From contig JABXHI010000003.1 of NCBI GenBank assembly GCA_013393415.1, positions 1 through 41,384 of the forward strand: 41,384 bases of DNA, written 5' to 3'. The position numbers and the translations under genes were made by a program. The notes beneath the pieces were generated by a model that had not been told where the DNA came from, did not search any database, and saw nothing but the letters and a program-made list of their open reading frames with translations. Each line of letters starts with the position of its first letter. The stretch's first letter is position 1. This DNA comes from Micrococcaceae bacterium (GTDB lineage Bacteria; Actinomycetota; Actinomycetes; Actinomycetales; Micrococcaceae). Positions 5,823 through 12,658 of the stretch are shown here, one piece after another.

Positions 5823-7919
5823 CTATTTCTTTACCTTCTTGACTTCACGTTTCGCCTTGGCCACGGCTGCTTCGATGACGCCTGTGATGATGTCGTTGAT
5901 TGAAGATTCCATCGTTTGGGATTCTCCCATGTCGGCATCCGGGTCGATGGTGTCAACATAGTCGATCTTGCGAGCTAACACGTTGTGGACTTGCTCATCA
6001 AAGGTGCCTACGGCCACCATGTGCGTGACCTCCACCAGCTTCTCCTGGCCGATACGATCTGCTCGGTCCATTGCCTGAGCGTTGATACCTGGGGTCCACC
6101 AGTGCTCTACGAAAACGATGCGGTGCGAACGGGTTAGCGTCACGCCGACACCAGCAGCTTTGATTGAGGCGATGAGCACATCAATCTGGCCGTCTTGGAA
6201 GTCTTCGACAATGGTACCGCGCTGATCTGCCGAGGTAGCACCGTCCAACACGTCAATTTCGTAGTCTGTCTCTTCCAGCAGGGTGTCGTGGAGTTCATTG
6301 ATGACATCCTGGTGGTGAGCGAAAATGATCAACGGTGAGCTGTCGTCTTGGTGCATCAGCGTTTCAATCACACCAAGTGCCGGTTCGATTTTTGAGCGTC
6401 CTGCTGCTCTGAACATCGGTGACATGACGCCCATACCGAAGGTGTCGGCAAATTCTTCCATGTCACCGGGTGACATCTTTGCTGTGTCATCGATGCCGCC
6501 GACTTTTTCGATGATGTTGTCGATAACCTCAACGTGAGCTTTGCGGTACTCGGTGGTGGAGACATCAAACAGTCGCCAGTCGTGCGCTTTACCTTTGAGG
6601 TGCGGCAGCAGTTCGGCCTTTGTTTTCTTCACCCACAGTTCACGCAGAATGCCTGCCAGCTCGGGAAGGTTCTTCTTCAGAGGCTTGTGCTTGCCGAAAT
6701 GATCGACTGTCGTGTAGCGCTGCATGTAGTTGCCATAGGAGCCGAACCGTGCTTCTAACTGGCCTGTGATCGCCATGGGGTTTGCCATCTCGCCCGGATG
6801 GGAGTCAGATGGTGTTCCGGTGACCGCAAAGCGTCGGCCAACCGGTAGGGTGCGTGCCAGTTCTCGTGCTGCAATGGAACGCTGTGATTCCCAGGTGGAA
6901 TACTCGTGAGCTTCGTCGAAGATCATGGCGTCGGGGTCGAATTCGGCAATCAGTTCGCGCACATCTTCACGCTGGAGTAGAGATGACGGCACGACCAGTG
7001 ATCCGACCTCGGGTAGATCGGGAAGTTTACGACCAGTGGCAACGCGACGAACCCATGGACCGGACTCTGCTGACTTGAACTGTCCTGGTTGCTGGTCTGG
7101 GTGAGTTTTAGCAAACACTGGGGAGAGCCACTGGTTGATTTCAGCCACCCAGTTGGTTGCCACAATCGGAGGACAGACGACCAGTAATCGTTGGGTGCCC
7201 ATCAGATCGACGGCGGCCAAAGCGATACAGGTTTTGCCGGCTCCCATATCGTGGCAGACCAATTTTCGTGTGGTGGCCACTGCGTAGGCAGATGCTTGTT
7301 GGAATGGTCTCAGCTGGTGTGTTTCGCCCCCGAACCCTTCGCGCTGGTGACCGAATAGCTCTGCTGCCTCGTCTAACAGCTCCTGATCCCCCTGAGAGGT
7401 CACCTCGGCCAAGTCCTCGATGAGATCGGGGTCGTGGTCGTCGAAGGGGTGTTGCAGCATGTGGTGGGCTTCGTCGTGGATTTGGTCTTCCACATCTGTT
7501 ATCAACCCGCGAACCAATAGACGCTTGCCATCTGACAGGTCGGTGGCATCGACAATGAAGCTTTGATGCGCCTTGGACCATGCTGCTCCGCGGCCAATGT
7601 CTGCTGCTACGTCTTCGTATCCGGCAAATCGTGGATACACTCGGTAGGCTCCGGCGCCGTGCGGAACCGCAACGGGGTGCCAGTAGTCGTCCAGTTCGGT
7701 GTCGATGAAGAAGCCGAGGCATTCCAGCACATCATTGGGGTGCTTTTTGGTCCCAGTACCGGTGATTGACCACACCTTGTCCTGGGGGTTCCAGGTGCGC
7801 GAGGGCAGGGCTTTGACCGCATCGACCAGCATTTTGCCATTGTCGGCTCGGGCATTGAAACTGAACTGCACATCAACGCGGGGAATCAGGGGGTCATCAA
7901 TGAATTGGGCTTCAACCAT
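5823..7919 (-). CDS. SNF2-family DNA helicase/ATPase, SMARCAL1-like, 698 aa
   Basis: The core is a superfamily 2 SNF2 ATPase: LRPFQQASA (Q-like motif, about 203), MGAGKT (Walker A, 225-230), DEAHEY (335-340), VTGTPS (motif III), and in the second lobe LIIFAHH, DGATS, GVGVTLT and DRADRIGQ (motif VI). The N-terminal 125 residues hold two stretches, RTWNPQDKVWSI (41-52) and GAAWSKAHQSFIVD (111-124), that resemble HARP repeats of annealing helicases. It probably remodels or anneals DNA at element replication forks. ATG 7919 is 9 nt from an octamer. It is a single-gene unit before the small membrane-protein operon. Confidence 0.85.
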   Translation of the reverse strand: MVEAQFIDDPLIPRVDVQFSFNARADNGKMLVDAVKALPSRTWNPQDKVWSITGTGTKKHPNDVLECLGFFIDTELDDYWHPVAVPHGAGAYRVYPRFAGYEDVAADIGRGAAWSKAHQSFIVDATDLSDGKRLLVRGLITDVEDQIHDEAHHMLQHPFDDHDPDLIEDLAEVTSQGDQELLDEAAELFGHQREGFGGETHQLRPFQQASAYAVATTRKLVCHDMGAGKTCIALAAVDLMGTQRLLVVCPPIVATNWVAEINQWLSPVFAKTHPDQQPGQFKSAESGPWVRRVATGRKLPDLPEVGSLVVPSSLLQREDVRELIAEFDPDAMIFDEAHEYSTWESQRSIAARELARTLPVGRRFAVTGTPSDSHPGEMANPMAITGQLEARFGSYGNYMQRYTTVDHFGKHKPLKKNLPELAGILRELWVKKTKAELLPHLKGKAHDWRLFDVSTTEYRKAHVEVIDNIIEKVGGIDDTAKMSPGDMEEFADTFGMGVMSPMFRAAGRSKIEPALGVIETLMHQDDSSPLIIFAHHQDVINELHDTLLEETDYEIDVLDGATSADQRGTIVEDFQDGQIDVLIASIKAAGVGVTLTRSHRIVFVEHWWTPGINAQAMDRADRIGQEKLVEVTHMVAVGTFDEQVHNVLARKIDYVDTIDPDADMGESQTMESSINDIITGVIEAAVAKAKREVKKVKK

Positions 7920-7928
7920 GCTTTGACA

Positions 7929-7936
7929 GTGTCCGG
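7929..7936 (-). promoter_or_regulatory. CCGGACAC octamer, leaderless class
   Basis: Spacer TGTCAAAGC, ATG 7919. The first eight spacer bases are the same as those after the octamer at 1200. Confidence 0.65.
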
Positions 7937-7946
7937 CAAACACGAA

Positions 7947-7980
7947 ACCGCCCACCAGATCAAAAGACCTGATGGGCGGT
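7947..7980 (-). terminator. Rho-independent terminator after the SSB gene
   Basis: ACCGCCCA/TGGGCGGT arms (two mismatches further in) flank a TTTT loop, and TTTCG follows on the minus strand. It sits 34 nt beyond the SSB stop and just before the helicase octamer. Confidence 0.6.
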
Positions 7981-8013
7981 AATAATCTTGCAGAAATGTG
8001 CTAGCGGAAAATG

Positions 8014-8757
8014 TTAGTCATCGTAGTTGCTGCGTGAGCGACGTGATGCGCCCGAGGAACGGGATGAACGCGAGCCACCTGAGCGGGAGCTAGAGCTACG
8101 TGAGCTACCCGACCGCGAGGTGCGTGACCCCGATGAACGAGACGTGCGCGAGCCAGAAGAACGCGAACCTGAGCTACGGGAAGAGCGCGAGCTGCGACGT
8201 GGCTTCTCTTCTTCATCCTGAGCGTCGTTTTCTTCGTCTTCGACTTGATCGTCAATCTCTTCATCAACATCTTCTGGTTCTTCGTCACGTCCGCGTCGGC
8301 GGCCACTGGAATTGCGTCCGGAACGACCTCGGCTAGAGCGCGATGAGCGACCTGCATCGGCGTGTTCATCTTCTTCGATCATTGCAGTGTGCCAACGTAG
8401 CGATGGACCGAACGAGACTACGTTGAGACCCAGGTGGGTTTTTTCAACGATTTCACCCTTCTCGTTTTCACCATCTTTGCTAAACGAGTTGAGCTTGCAA
8501 CCTACCAACAGTGGAGGGTACTTGCCGGTCTCATCCTTGACGTTCGACACGGTATCTGCCATGTTGACCGCCATACGACCAAAGACGGTGAAAGGGTAAG
8601 GTACAGGCTTGTCGAACTTCTGGGTGTCTGGGTTGTAGACGTTTTCGATAATCGTACCGACGCCGCGAACTTTGTCGATCTCGTCTTCAATAAGGTCTTC
8701 GTTGAACAGCAGGATGTCGCCTGCAATGTTGCCGTCGAGGAGGATCGTCTTTGTCAT
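8014..8757 (-). CDS. single-stranded DNA-binding protein (OB-fold) with long Arg/Ser-rich tail, 247 aa
   Basis: Residues 1-130 read as an SSB-type OB fold: LLDGNIAGD, PFTVFGRMAVNMADT, a GKYPPLLVGCKL strand and a LNVVSFGPSLRW end. Residues 132-245 are low complexity: an RS/RG-rich block, an acidic block (EEPEDVDEEIDDQVEDEEND), then about 60 residues of repeated SSR/SGSRTSR units, ending NYDD, an acidic tip like those SSBs use to recruit partners. Normal SSB tails are Gly/Pro/Gln-rich, so the Arg/Ser tail is unusual. ATG 8757 follows GAAAGAA. Three octamers in tandem upstream suggest strong expression, fitting a protein needed in large amounts. Confidence 0.75.
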   Translation of the reverse strand: MTKTILLDGNIAGDILLFNEDLIEDEIDKVRGVGTIIENVYNPDTQKFDKPVPYPFTVFGRMAVNMADTVSNVKDETGKYPPLLVGCKLNSFSKDGENEKGEIVEKTHLGLNVVSFGPSLRWHTAMIEEDEHADAGRSSRSSRGRSGRNSSGRRRGRDEEPEDVDEEIDDQVEDEENDAQDEEEKPRRSSRSSRSSGSRSSGSRTSRSSGSRTSRSGSSRSSSSRSGGSRSSRSSGASRRSRSNYDD

Positions 8758-8785
8758 CGTTTTATATTCTTTCTCTTCGTTTTAT

Positions 8786-8815
8786 CCACAGCCCCACCTC
8801 GATGCGGGGCTGTGG
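8786..8815 (-). promoter_or_regulatory. hairpin in the SSB mRNA leader
   Basis: A perfect 10-bp inverted repeat (CCACAGCCCC / GGGGCTGTGG, 10-nt loop) lies between the nearest octamer and the SSB ribosome site. No U-run follows on the minus strand, so it is not a simple terminator. It could stabilise the mRNA or bind a regulator such as SSB itself (inference). Confidence 0.5.
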
Positions 8816-8845
8816 TTGGTGACTTGTTTGCCACCTGGTTTTACT

Positions 8846-8853
8846 GTGTCCGG
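8846..8853 (-). promoter_or_regulatory. CCGGACAC octamer 1 of 3 before the SSB gene
   Basis: Spacer AGTAAAACC, predicted start A8836, leader of 79 nt to the SSB ATG. Confidence 0.6.
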
Positions 8854-8901
8854 CAGATTTCCTGGTGAACTTCCGGGAACTCTGCTGGCCGTATCTATTC
8901 A

Positions 8902-8909
8902 GTGTCCGG
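8902..8909 (-). promoter_or_regulatory. CCGGACAC octamer 2 of 3 before the SSB gene
   Basis: Spacer TGAATAGAT, predicted start A8892. It is 56 bp upstream of octamer 1, and no open frame lies between the two. Confidence 0.6.
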
Positions 8910-8955
8910 CGGACTTCTACGAGGTTCGTTTCGCGACTTCCGTCGGCCTATATGT

Positions 8956-9294
8956 TCAGTGTCCGGCGCGCTTTTTGGATCGTCTTTTCGGCTTGTTGCC
9001 TGCCAGATCAGCGCGCTCAACTGGGGTGAGTCCACCGAACATTCCGTAGCGGGAATAATGGGTGGTGCCTTCTTCAAATTTCATAGCAGCCTCCAAACAC
9101 TGGGTGAGGACGGGACACGTATTGCAGATGCTTCGGGCCGTATCGAACTGAATGTCGTGCGCTGAGGTGCCGCCCTTAGTTGCTGGGAAAAAGACTTCTG
9201 GGTCAACTTGGGCACACAGAGCCTCGTCAACCCAGCTATCGGCGACGGTCGGGGGCATGGGCTGGTCGATGTTGGGAGATGATGCGATAGTCAT
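8956..9294 (-). CDS. WhiB-family iron-sulfur transcription regulator, 112 aa
   Basis: The four cluster cysteines are present as Cys27, then C-x-x-C (57, 60) and C-x5-C (66), the WhiB pattern. GMFGGLTPVERADL matches the G[VI]WGG turn and helix of the family, and the tail KPKRRSKKR is the basic DNA-contact segment. WhiB proteins bind a [4Fe-4S] cluster and usually act through region 4 of the principal sigma factor. On an element with a private promoter motif it is a candidate coregulator. ATG 9294 is 9 nt from an octamer. The last codons (A-G-H-stop) contain another octamer serving the SSB gene. Confidence 0.9.
   Translation of the reverse strand: MTIASSPNIDQPMPPTVADSWVDEALCAQVDPEVFFPATKGGTSAHDIQFDTARSICNTCPVLTQCLEAAMKFEEGTTHYSRYGMFGGLTPVERADLAGNKPKRRSKKRAGH
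8959..8966 (-). promoter_or_regulatory. CCGGACAC octamer 3 of 3 before the SSB gene, inside whiB
   Basis: GCC-GGA-CAC-TGA encodes the last residues and stop of the WhiB gene. Spacer TGAACATAT, predicted start A8949; 57 bp upstream of octamer 2. Confidence 0.6.
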
Positions 9295-9303
9295 GCTTGT
9301 TCA

Positions 9304-9311
9304 GTGTCCGG
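9304..9311 (-). promoter_or_regulatory. CCGGACAC octamer, leaderless class
   Basis: Spacer TGAACAAGC, ATG 9294 of the WhiB gene. The base before the octamer is T rather than the usual G. Confidence 0.65.
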
Positions 9312-9392
9312 AACGTCCAACGCGGTTGATCTCAGCCCAGTTGATGGTGTTGGCGTCTGTGAAATTCGGTGGACTGATCGAAGTCTCAGCCG

Positions 9393-10340
9393 TTAATCTT
9401 CGTCATCCACGATGGCATCGTCGTAGTAAATCTCGATCTTCGGTGCCTGACGCCCATAGCCGTCCACGAGGCTGGTGTCTTTGGTGCCGGGGCCGCTGTT
9501 GTTCGTCTTTCGCTTCGGCGTCCCCTGGTGCATGAATGTGTGGAGGTTGGACTGGAATTTGTCGAGGCGCTTGTACTGTCCACCCTTGGTCGTGTCGTTA
9601 TGGACGATGAATGAATAGTCAGAGTCTTGGATCGGGTCCGATGCACCCTCGCCCTGGCCAGCTGTTCGAAGTGAGTAACCAGTGAGCTGGGCGATCTTCG
9701 ATACGTCGTCATCGTCAAGCTTGCGGTCAGCTTGGATGCGGATCGCCTGTGGCTCCATGGGATCAACACCGTCTCGGAAGCGGTGGAAAGTTCGGCCCTT
9801 GGAGACCACGGTGTCAAAGACCTCGCCTGAAAGGCCAGCGTCACTGGTGACGTTGACAGGGTTATCTGGGCTGCCTAACGGGTGCTGAACCGTCTCAGGA
9901 TGCACTGTAACGGCCTGGGAAGGTTGTTTCGTGGAATAACCGTCAAATGCCTCTGGGTGGCGCTGGTTCAGCAGATTGCGTGCGTAGTGGGCTGCTTCTG
10001 GCTCCATTGATGCTAGTGCGTTGCGCAGAGCTGCTGCTCCGACAGGATCATAGCCAAGCCGTTGGTGGCCGATCTGCGAGGTGATGGCCCGGATGTTTTG
10101 CGGGGTGAAGTCACGAGATTTCTGAACTGCTGTCACCAGGTCTTCGCCGATGCGTTCAAACTCATGGTCGGTGATCGCGGTAGCTTCTCGGGTGACGTGT
10201 TCCGCAGCTTGATCTGAAACCAACGGCAGTGGTGGCAGCGTGACACCCTGGGGTTCGGAGTGGTGCTTGTTGTCGTACTGCCCAGAGGTTCGACGGTTGC
10301 CCTGTTGAGCCTGCTGCGCAGCTGTCATCTGATTCGTCAT
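9393..10340 (-). CDS. N-terminally tagged protein of unknown function, 315 aa
   Basis: The first 35 residues are a diverged copy of the shared element tag: MTAAQQAQQGNRR, then SGQYDNKHHSEPQGVTL. The rest (a helical middle, then a Gly/Asp-rich part with VSKGRTFHRFRDGVDPMEP and a strongly acidic end DDAIVDDED) matches no family I recognise. A phrase PQAIRIQADRKLDDDDVSKIAQLTGYSLRTAG suggests a small alpha-beta domain. ATG 10340 is 9 nt from an octamer. It borders the 1.2-kb repeat-rich non-coding region, so a role in replication or partition is possible but unproven. Confidence 0.7.
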   Translation of the reverse strand: MTNQMTAAQQAQQGNRRTSGQYDNKHHSEPQGVTLPPLPLVSDQAAEHVTREATAITDHEFERIGEDLVTAVQKSRDFTPQNIRAITSQIGHQRLGYDPVGAAALRNALASMEPEAAHYARNLLNQRHPEAFDGYSTKQPSQAVTVHPETVQHPLGSPDNPVNVTSDAGLSGEVFDTVVSKGRTFHRFRDGVDPMEPQAIRIQADRKLDDDDVSKIAQLTGYSLRTAGQGEGASDPIQDSDYSFIVHNDTTKGGQYKRLDKFQSNLHTFMHQGTPKRKTNNSGPGTKDTSLVDGYGRQAPKIEIYYDDAIVDDED

Positions 10341-10349
10341 GCACTGTCA

Positions 10350-10357
10350 GTGTCCGG
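10350..10357 (-). promoter_or_regulatory. CCGGACAC octamer, leaderless class
   Basis: Spacer TGACAGTGC, ATG 10340. First octamer after the non-coding region. Confidence 0.65.
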
Positions 10358-10402
10358 GGGTCCGATGGTGTTGAGCAAGATGCAGAAGTGAGCGTGGTCC
10401 GC

Positions 10403-10419
10403 ATACCCCCTGGGGGTAT
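10403..10419. promoter_or_regulatory. CsoR-type palindrome
   Basis: ATACCCCC-T-GGGGGTAT is a perfect 17-bp palindrome of the kind bound by CsoR-family copper-sensing repressors. No copper gene adjoins it in the window, so it may be a relic, or an unrelated palindrome at the edge of the origin-like region. Confidence 0.35.
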
Positions 10420-10437
10420 CAGTTTTCCTGGTTAACA

Positions 10438-10479
10438 GTATGTATGTGTTAAGAAACTCTTTCACATACACATACATAC
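10438..10479. repeat. 12-bp inverted repeat
   Basis: GTATGTATGTGT (10438-10449) and ACACATACATAC (10468-10479) are exact complements around an 18-nt loop. It is the left-most dyad of the non-coding region. Confidence 0.7.
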
Positions 10480-10510
10480 AGTCCTCTGGTTTTCACGCCC
10501 CATACTCCTC

Positions 10511-10896
10511 TGACCATGCTATTTCGCCTATAACCATGCTCTGTGCACTCTCAACCATCCTTTGTGTATATCTGTCCATGCTCTATGTACCTCTACTTCC
10601 GCTCTATTGCAACGATGTACACACATCTGACCATGAAGACCATGCTATTTGTATCCCTGTTTCCTGCCTGTATCAATCCTCTTCACATGCCCTGCGTTTT
10701 TTGACCTCGTGTATGTCTTAATTATTTGTCTTAATTAGGACATACTTTTTCGTCCTCTTTTTTCTTTTCTTTTTAATTCCCTATACACATGGTTCCGCAA
10801 AAACCATGGTCTGATGGTCAAGGTCGTCTACATCGTTGCAATAGCAGGCATCCGCTCTGACCATGCTGCAAAAATTTTCATGCCCATGACCATGCT
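10511..10896. other. iteron-like direct repeats, candidate replication origin or partition site
   Basis: Copies of TGACCATGCT and close variants start at 10511, 10531, 10551 and 10573, i.e. 20, 20 and 22 bp apart, or about two helical turns. Further copies lie at 10628, 10637, 10858 and 10887. The region 10358-11595 is AT-richer than its surroundings and has no convincing gene. Directly repeated sites on one face of the helix are typical of iteron origins and of partition centromeres. No Rep or Par protein is recognisable nearby, so the function is inference. Confidence 0.5.
10711..10745. repeat. inverted repeat of the GTATGTCYTAATTA box
   Basis: GTATGTCTTAATTA (10711-10724) faces TAATTAGGACATAC (10732-10745). 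The same box recurs as the outer arms of the dyad at 10981-11106, so one protein may bind both places. Confidence 0.65.
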
Positions 10897-10980
10897 TTTC
10901 ATGGTCGAGGTCAAATAATCGTCCAAAAACTCCAAAATTGACTGAAAAGTGCTGTGACCGTCGTCACACGTGTTTGGTCT

Positions 10981-11106
10981 CGTATGTCCTAATTATTCGC
11001 GAATTTGCAGAAATGGCTTGACAGTATGTGCTACGCTTACTGAAGAGATATTAAAACTTCAACGTTCTTTCAAGTAAGCGTAGCAACCCAATAATTAGGA
11101 CATACG
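10981..11106. repeat. nested inverted repeats around a TTGACA box
   Basis: Outer arms CGTATGTCCTAATTATT (10981-10997) and its exact complement (11090-11106) enclose inner arms GCTACGCTTACT (11030-11041) and AGTAAGCGTAGC (11073-11084). A TTGACA (11018-11023) lies inside but has no good -10 partner. The layout suits an operator, a resolution site or a transfer origin. From 11107 to 11392 nothing recognisable is present. Confidence 0.6.
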
Positions 11107-11392
11107 CTGAAATCACTGTAAAAACCAGCTTTCCCCTGCTGACCGGACCTGTGAAACGTCTTGAACTTTGAACATTTCTCTATTTCGACAACGCTCGGAG
11201 TCATTTTTCAGTGCAAATCTTCTGCTTGAATAGTCGTAAAACAGCTTTGTGATCGCCCCTCGACCGCCTGATCAGCCATAAAGGGTTCGGAGCTTTTGCC
11301 CCTAAACTGCTTATAAAACGCTGAGTACAAGTCTTTCGTGAGTTGCACAGGCATCAGTTTTCGATCATTTACGAGCCATTAATTCTGTAATT

Positions 11393-11596
11393 TCACCGTC
11401 CGAAACGGCGCTCCGAACACGATCTGAGGGATGTTTTCAGACAGTGTTTCGACCAGTCTTCAGGGTCCGCTCCCGACACCTGGAAGGCCTTCCAATGGGC
11501 GATTATTTCGGTTGTAAAACCACTCAAAAAGGCACACTTCGAGGCCTCCGAAATGAGCTGTGTAGCCTGCCTTTCAATGCCGTTATCCGAGCACAC
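11393..11596 (-). CDS. doubtful small protein, 67 aa
   Basis: A GTG at 11596 opens a frame whose text (ERQATQLISEASKCAFLSGF, then AHWKAFQVSGADPEDWSKHC) reads more like protein than like noise. It has no good ribosome site, no octamer on this strand and no recognised family. It overlaps only the divergent promoter of the GDPD gene. It may be a gene remnant. Confidence 0.25.
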   Translation of the reverse strand: MCSDNGIERQATQLISEASKCAFLSGFTTEIIAHWKAFQVSGADPEDWSKHCLKTSLRSCSERRFGR

Positions 11597-11603
11597 CGGA
11601 CAC
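11596..11603 (+). promoter_or_regulatory. CCGGACAC octamer on the plus strand
   Basis: Spacer TGTAGTAGT, predicted start G11613, one base before the GTG at 11614. It shows that the octamer follows gene direction rather than replicon strand. Confidence 0.55.
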
Positions 11604-11613
11604 TGTAGTAGTG

Positions 11614-12510
11614 GTGAAGAAATGCTTTCCCTATCGGGTGCATCTGCACCCTGATCACCCTGGCTCCGGCATGAGCTTATGGTGTCCGCAATGCAACAAG
11701 GAGCACAACGTGAACTCTCCCGAACATCATCGTGTAATGATTTCAGCCCATCGGTCAGGGGCCGAGTTGGGTACAGCCGCAGAGAATCGCCGACCAACAC
11801 TGATCCGTGCGGCAGAAGCATCATATGATTTTGTGGAGTTCGATGTCCAGCGATGTGAAGATGGCATATTCGCATTGCACCATGACGATTATGTGGTCAT
11901 AGACGGCAAAAAGCACCAGATAGAATCTCTGGAGTACGATGAGGTTGTAGATGCCGTTGGAGAAGTCCCCACACTGAATGAGGCCTTAGACATACTCCAG
12001 GGCCGCACAAAGGCTCACGTCGATTTCAAATTCTCCTCACCTGATGAGCTCTATGAAACGCCTGCCGAAAGCTACGAGGTCGAGGCAACACGGTTGGTTG
12101 TCGATACAATGGGTGCTGAGAATTGCATCATCACCACTATGGAAGACAAGTCGGTGCGTGCTGTGCGCAGCTGGTCAAAAGTCGAGCATCCAGAATTACT
12201 CGTTGGCCTTTCGCTGGGACGTAACACCGAAGGGCTGGGTTTCCTCTCAGCTGCACGGCTCAGACTCAGCGAGGTGTTTGCCGAATCTCGATTGAAAAAA
12301 TGCGATGCTAACCTTGTCGTGGCAAATAAGGACCTGGCAAAACTTCGTTTAGCGAATGTGGCCAAACGAGCTGGCTTTCCGCTACTTGTCTGGACCGTGG
12401 ACTCTGAAGATGAGCTCCAATTCTGGCTGGAGGACCCTCGGGCATGGCTGGTGACATCCAACTTTCCAAAAAGTGCAGTAGAGATCAGAAACCGACTATC
12501 TCAACACTGA
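11614..12510 (+). CDS. glycerophosphodiester phosphodiesterase family protein, 298 aa
   Basis: The TIM-barrel GDPD signature is present: AHRSGAE (His-Arg with Ser in place of the usual Gly), AAENRRP, DFVEFDVQRCEDG (the E-x-D metal pair), ALHHDD and HVDFK, ending with LLVWTVDSEDEL and an ITSN-like VTSNFP. The enzyme class hydrolyses glycerophosphodiesters to glycerol 3-phosphate and an alcohol with a divalent metal. A C-P-Q-C-N-K knuckle precedes the barrel (residues 24-29), an uncommon addition. No signal peptide is seen, so it should be cytoplasmic. Start: GTG 11614 fits the octamer best; GTG 11611 and ATG 11671 are alternatives. Confidence 0.75.
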   Translation: MKKCFPYRVHLHPDHPGSGMSLWCPQCNKEHNVNSPEHHRVMISAHRSGAELGTAAENRRPTLIRAAEASYDFVEFDVQRCEDGIFALHHDDYVVIDGKKHQIESLEYDEVVDAVGEVPTLNEALDILQGRTKAHVDFKFSSPDELYETPAESYEVEATRLVVDTMGAENCIITTMEDKSVRAVRSWSKVEHPELLVGLSLGRNTEGLGFLSAARLRLSEVFAESRLKKCDANLVVANKDLAKLRLANVAKRAGFPLLVWTVDSEDELQFWLEDPRAWLVTSNFPKSAVEIRNRLSQH

Positions 12511-12577
12511 TACATCAGTAAGTGCTTATTGTGTTTCAACAGCACGCCCGACACCAACCCACTCCCCCGGAACGCAC

Positions 12578-12638
12578 ACCGCCCCGCCAGGCGGCTCGCT
12601 GGGAGCTTCTGACGGGGCGGTAGGTCCTGTTTTTGAAG
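12578..12638 (+). terminator. terminator between convergent genes
   Basis: ACCGCCCCG (12578-12586) pairs with CGGGGCGGT (12613-12621), followed by a CCTGTTTTT run. It ends the GDPD transcript and could also serve the converging lipoprotein gene. Confidence 0.7.
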
Positions 12639-12658
12639 AGATGGTGGGTGGGCGCTAT

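Noticed and set aside
7141..7722. 193-aa minus-strand frame inside the SNF2 gene
   Set aside because: It is an Arg-rich alternative frame of the helicase coding region.
8027..8221. Plus-strand frame rich in Arg and Glu opposite the SSB tail
   Set aside because: It is the mirror image of the Arg/Ser repeat DNA on the other strand and has no start signals.
10440..10721. Plus-strand 93-aa frame in the repeat region
   Set aside because: Its text (Tyr, Cys, Ser and Leu-rich) mirrors the direct repeats and lacks a ribosome site; the region is better explained as iterons.
10501..10900. CRISPR array in the repeat region
   Set aside because: Repeat units are only about 10 bp, spacing is 20-22 bp, and no cas gene is present.
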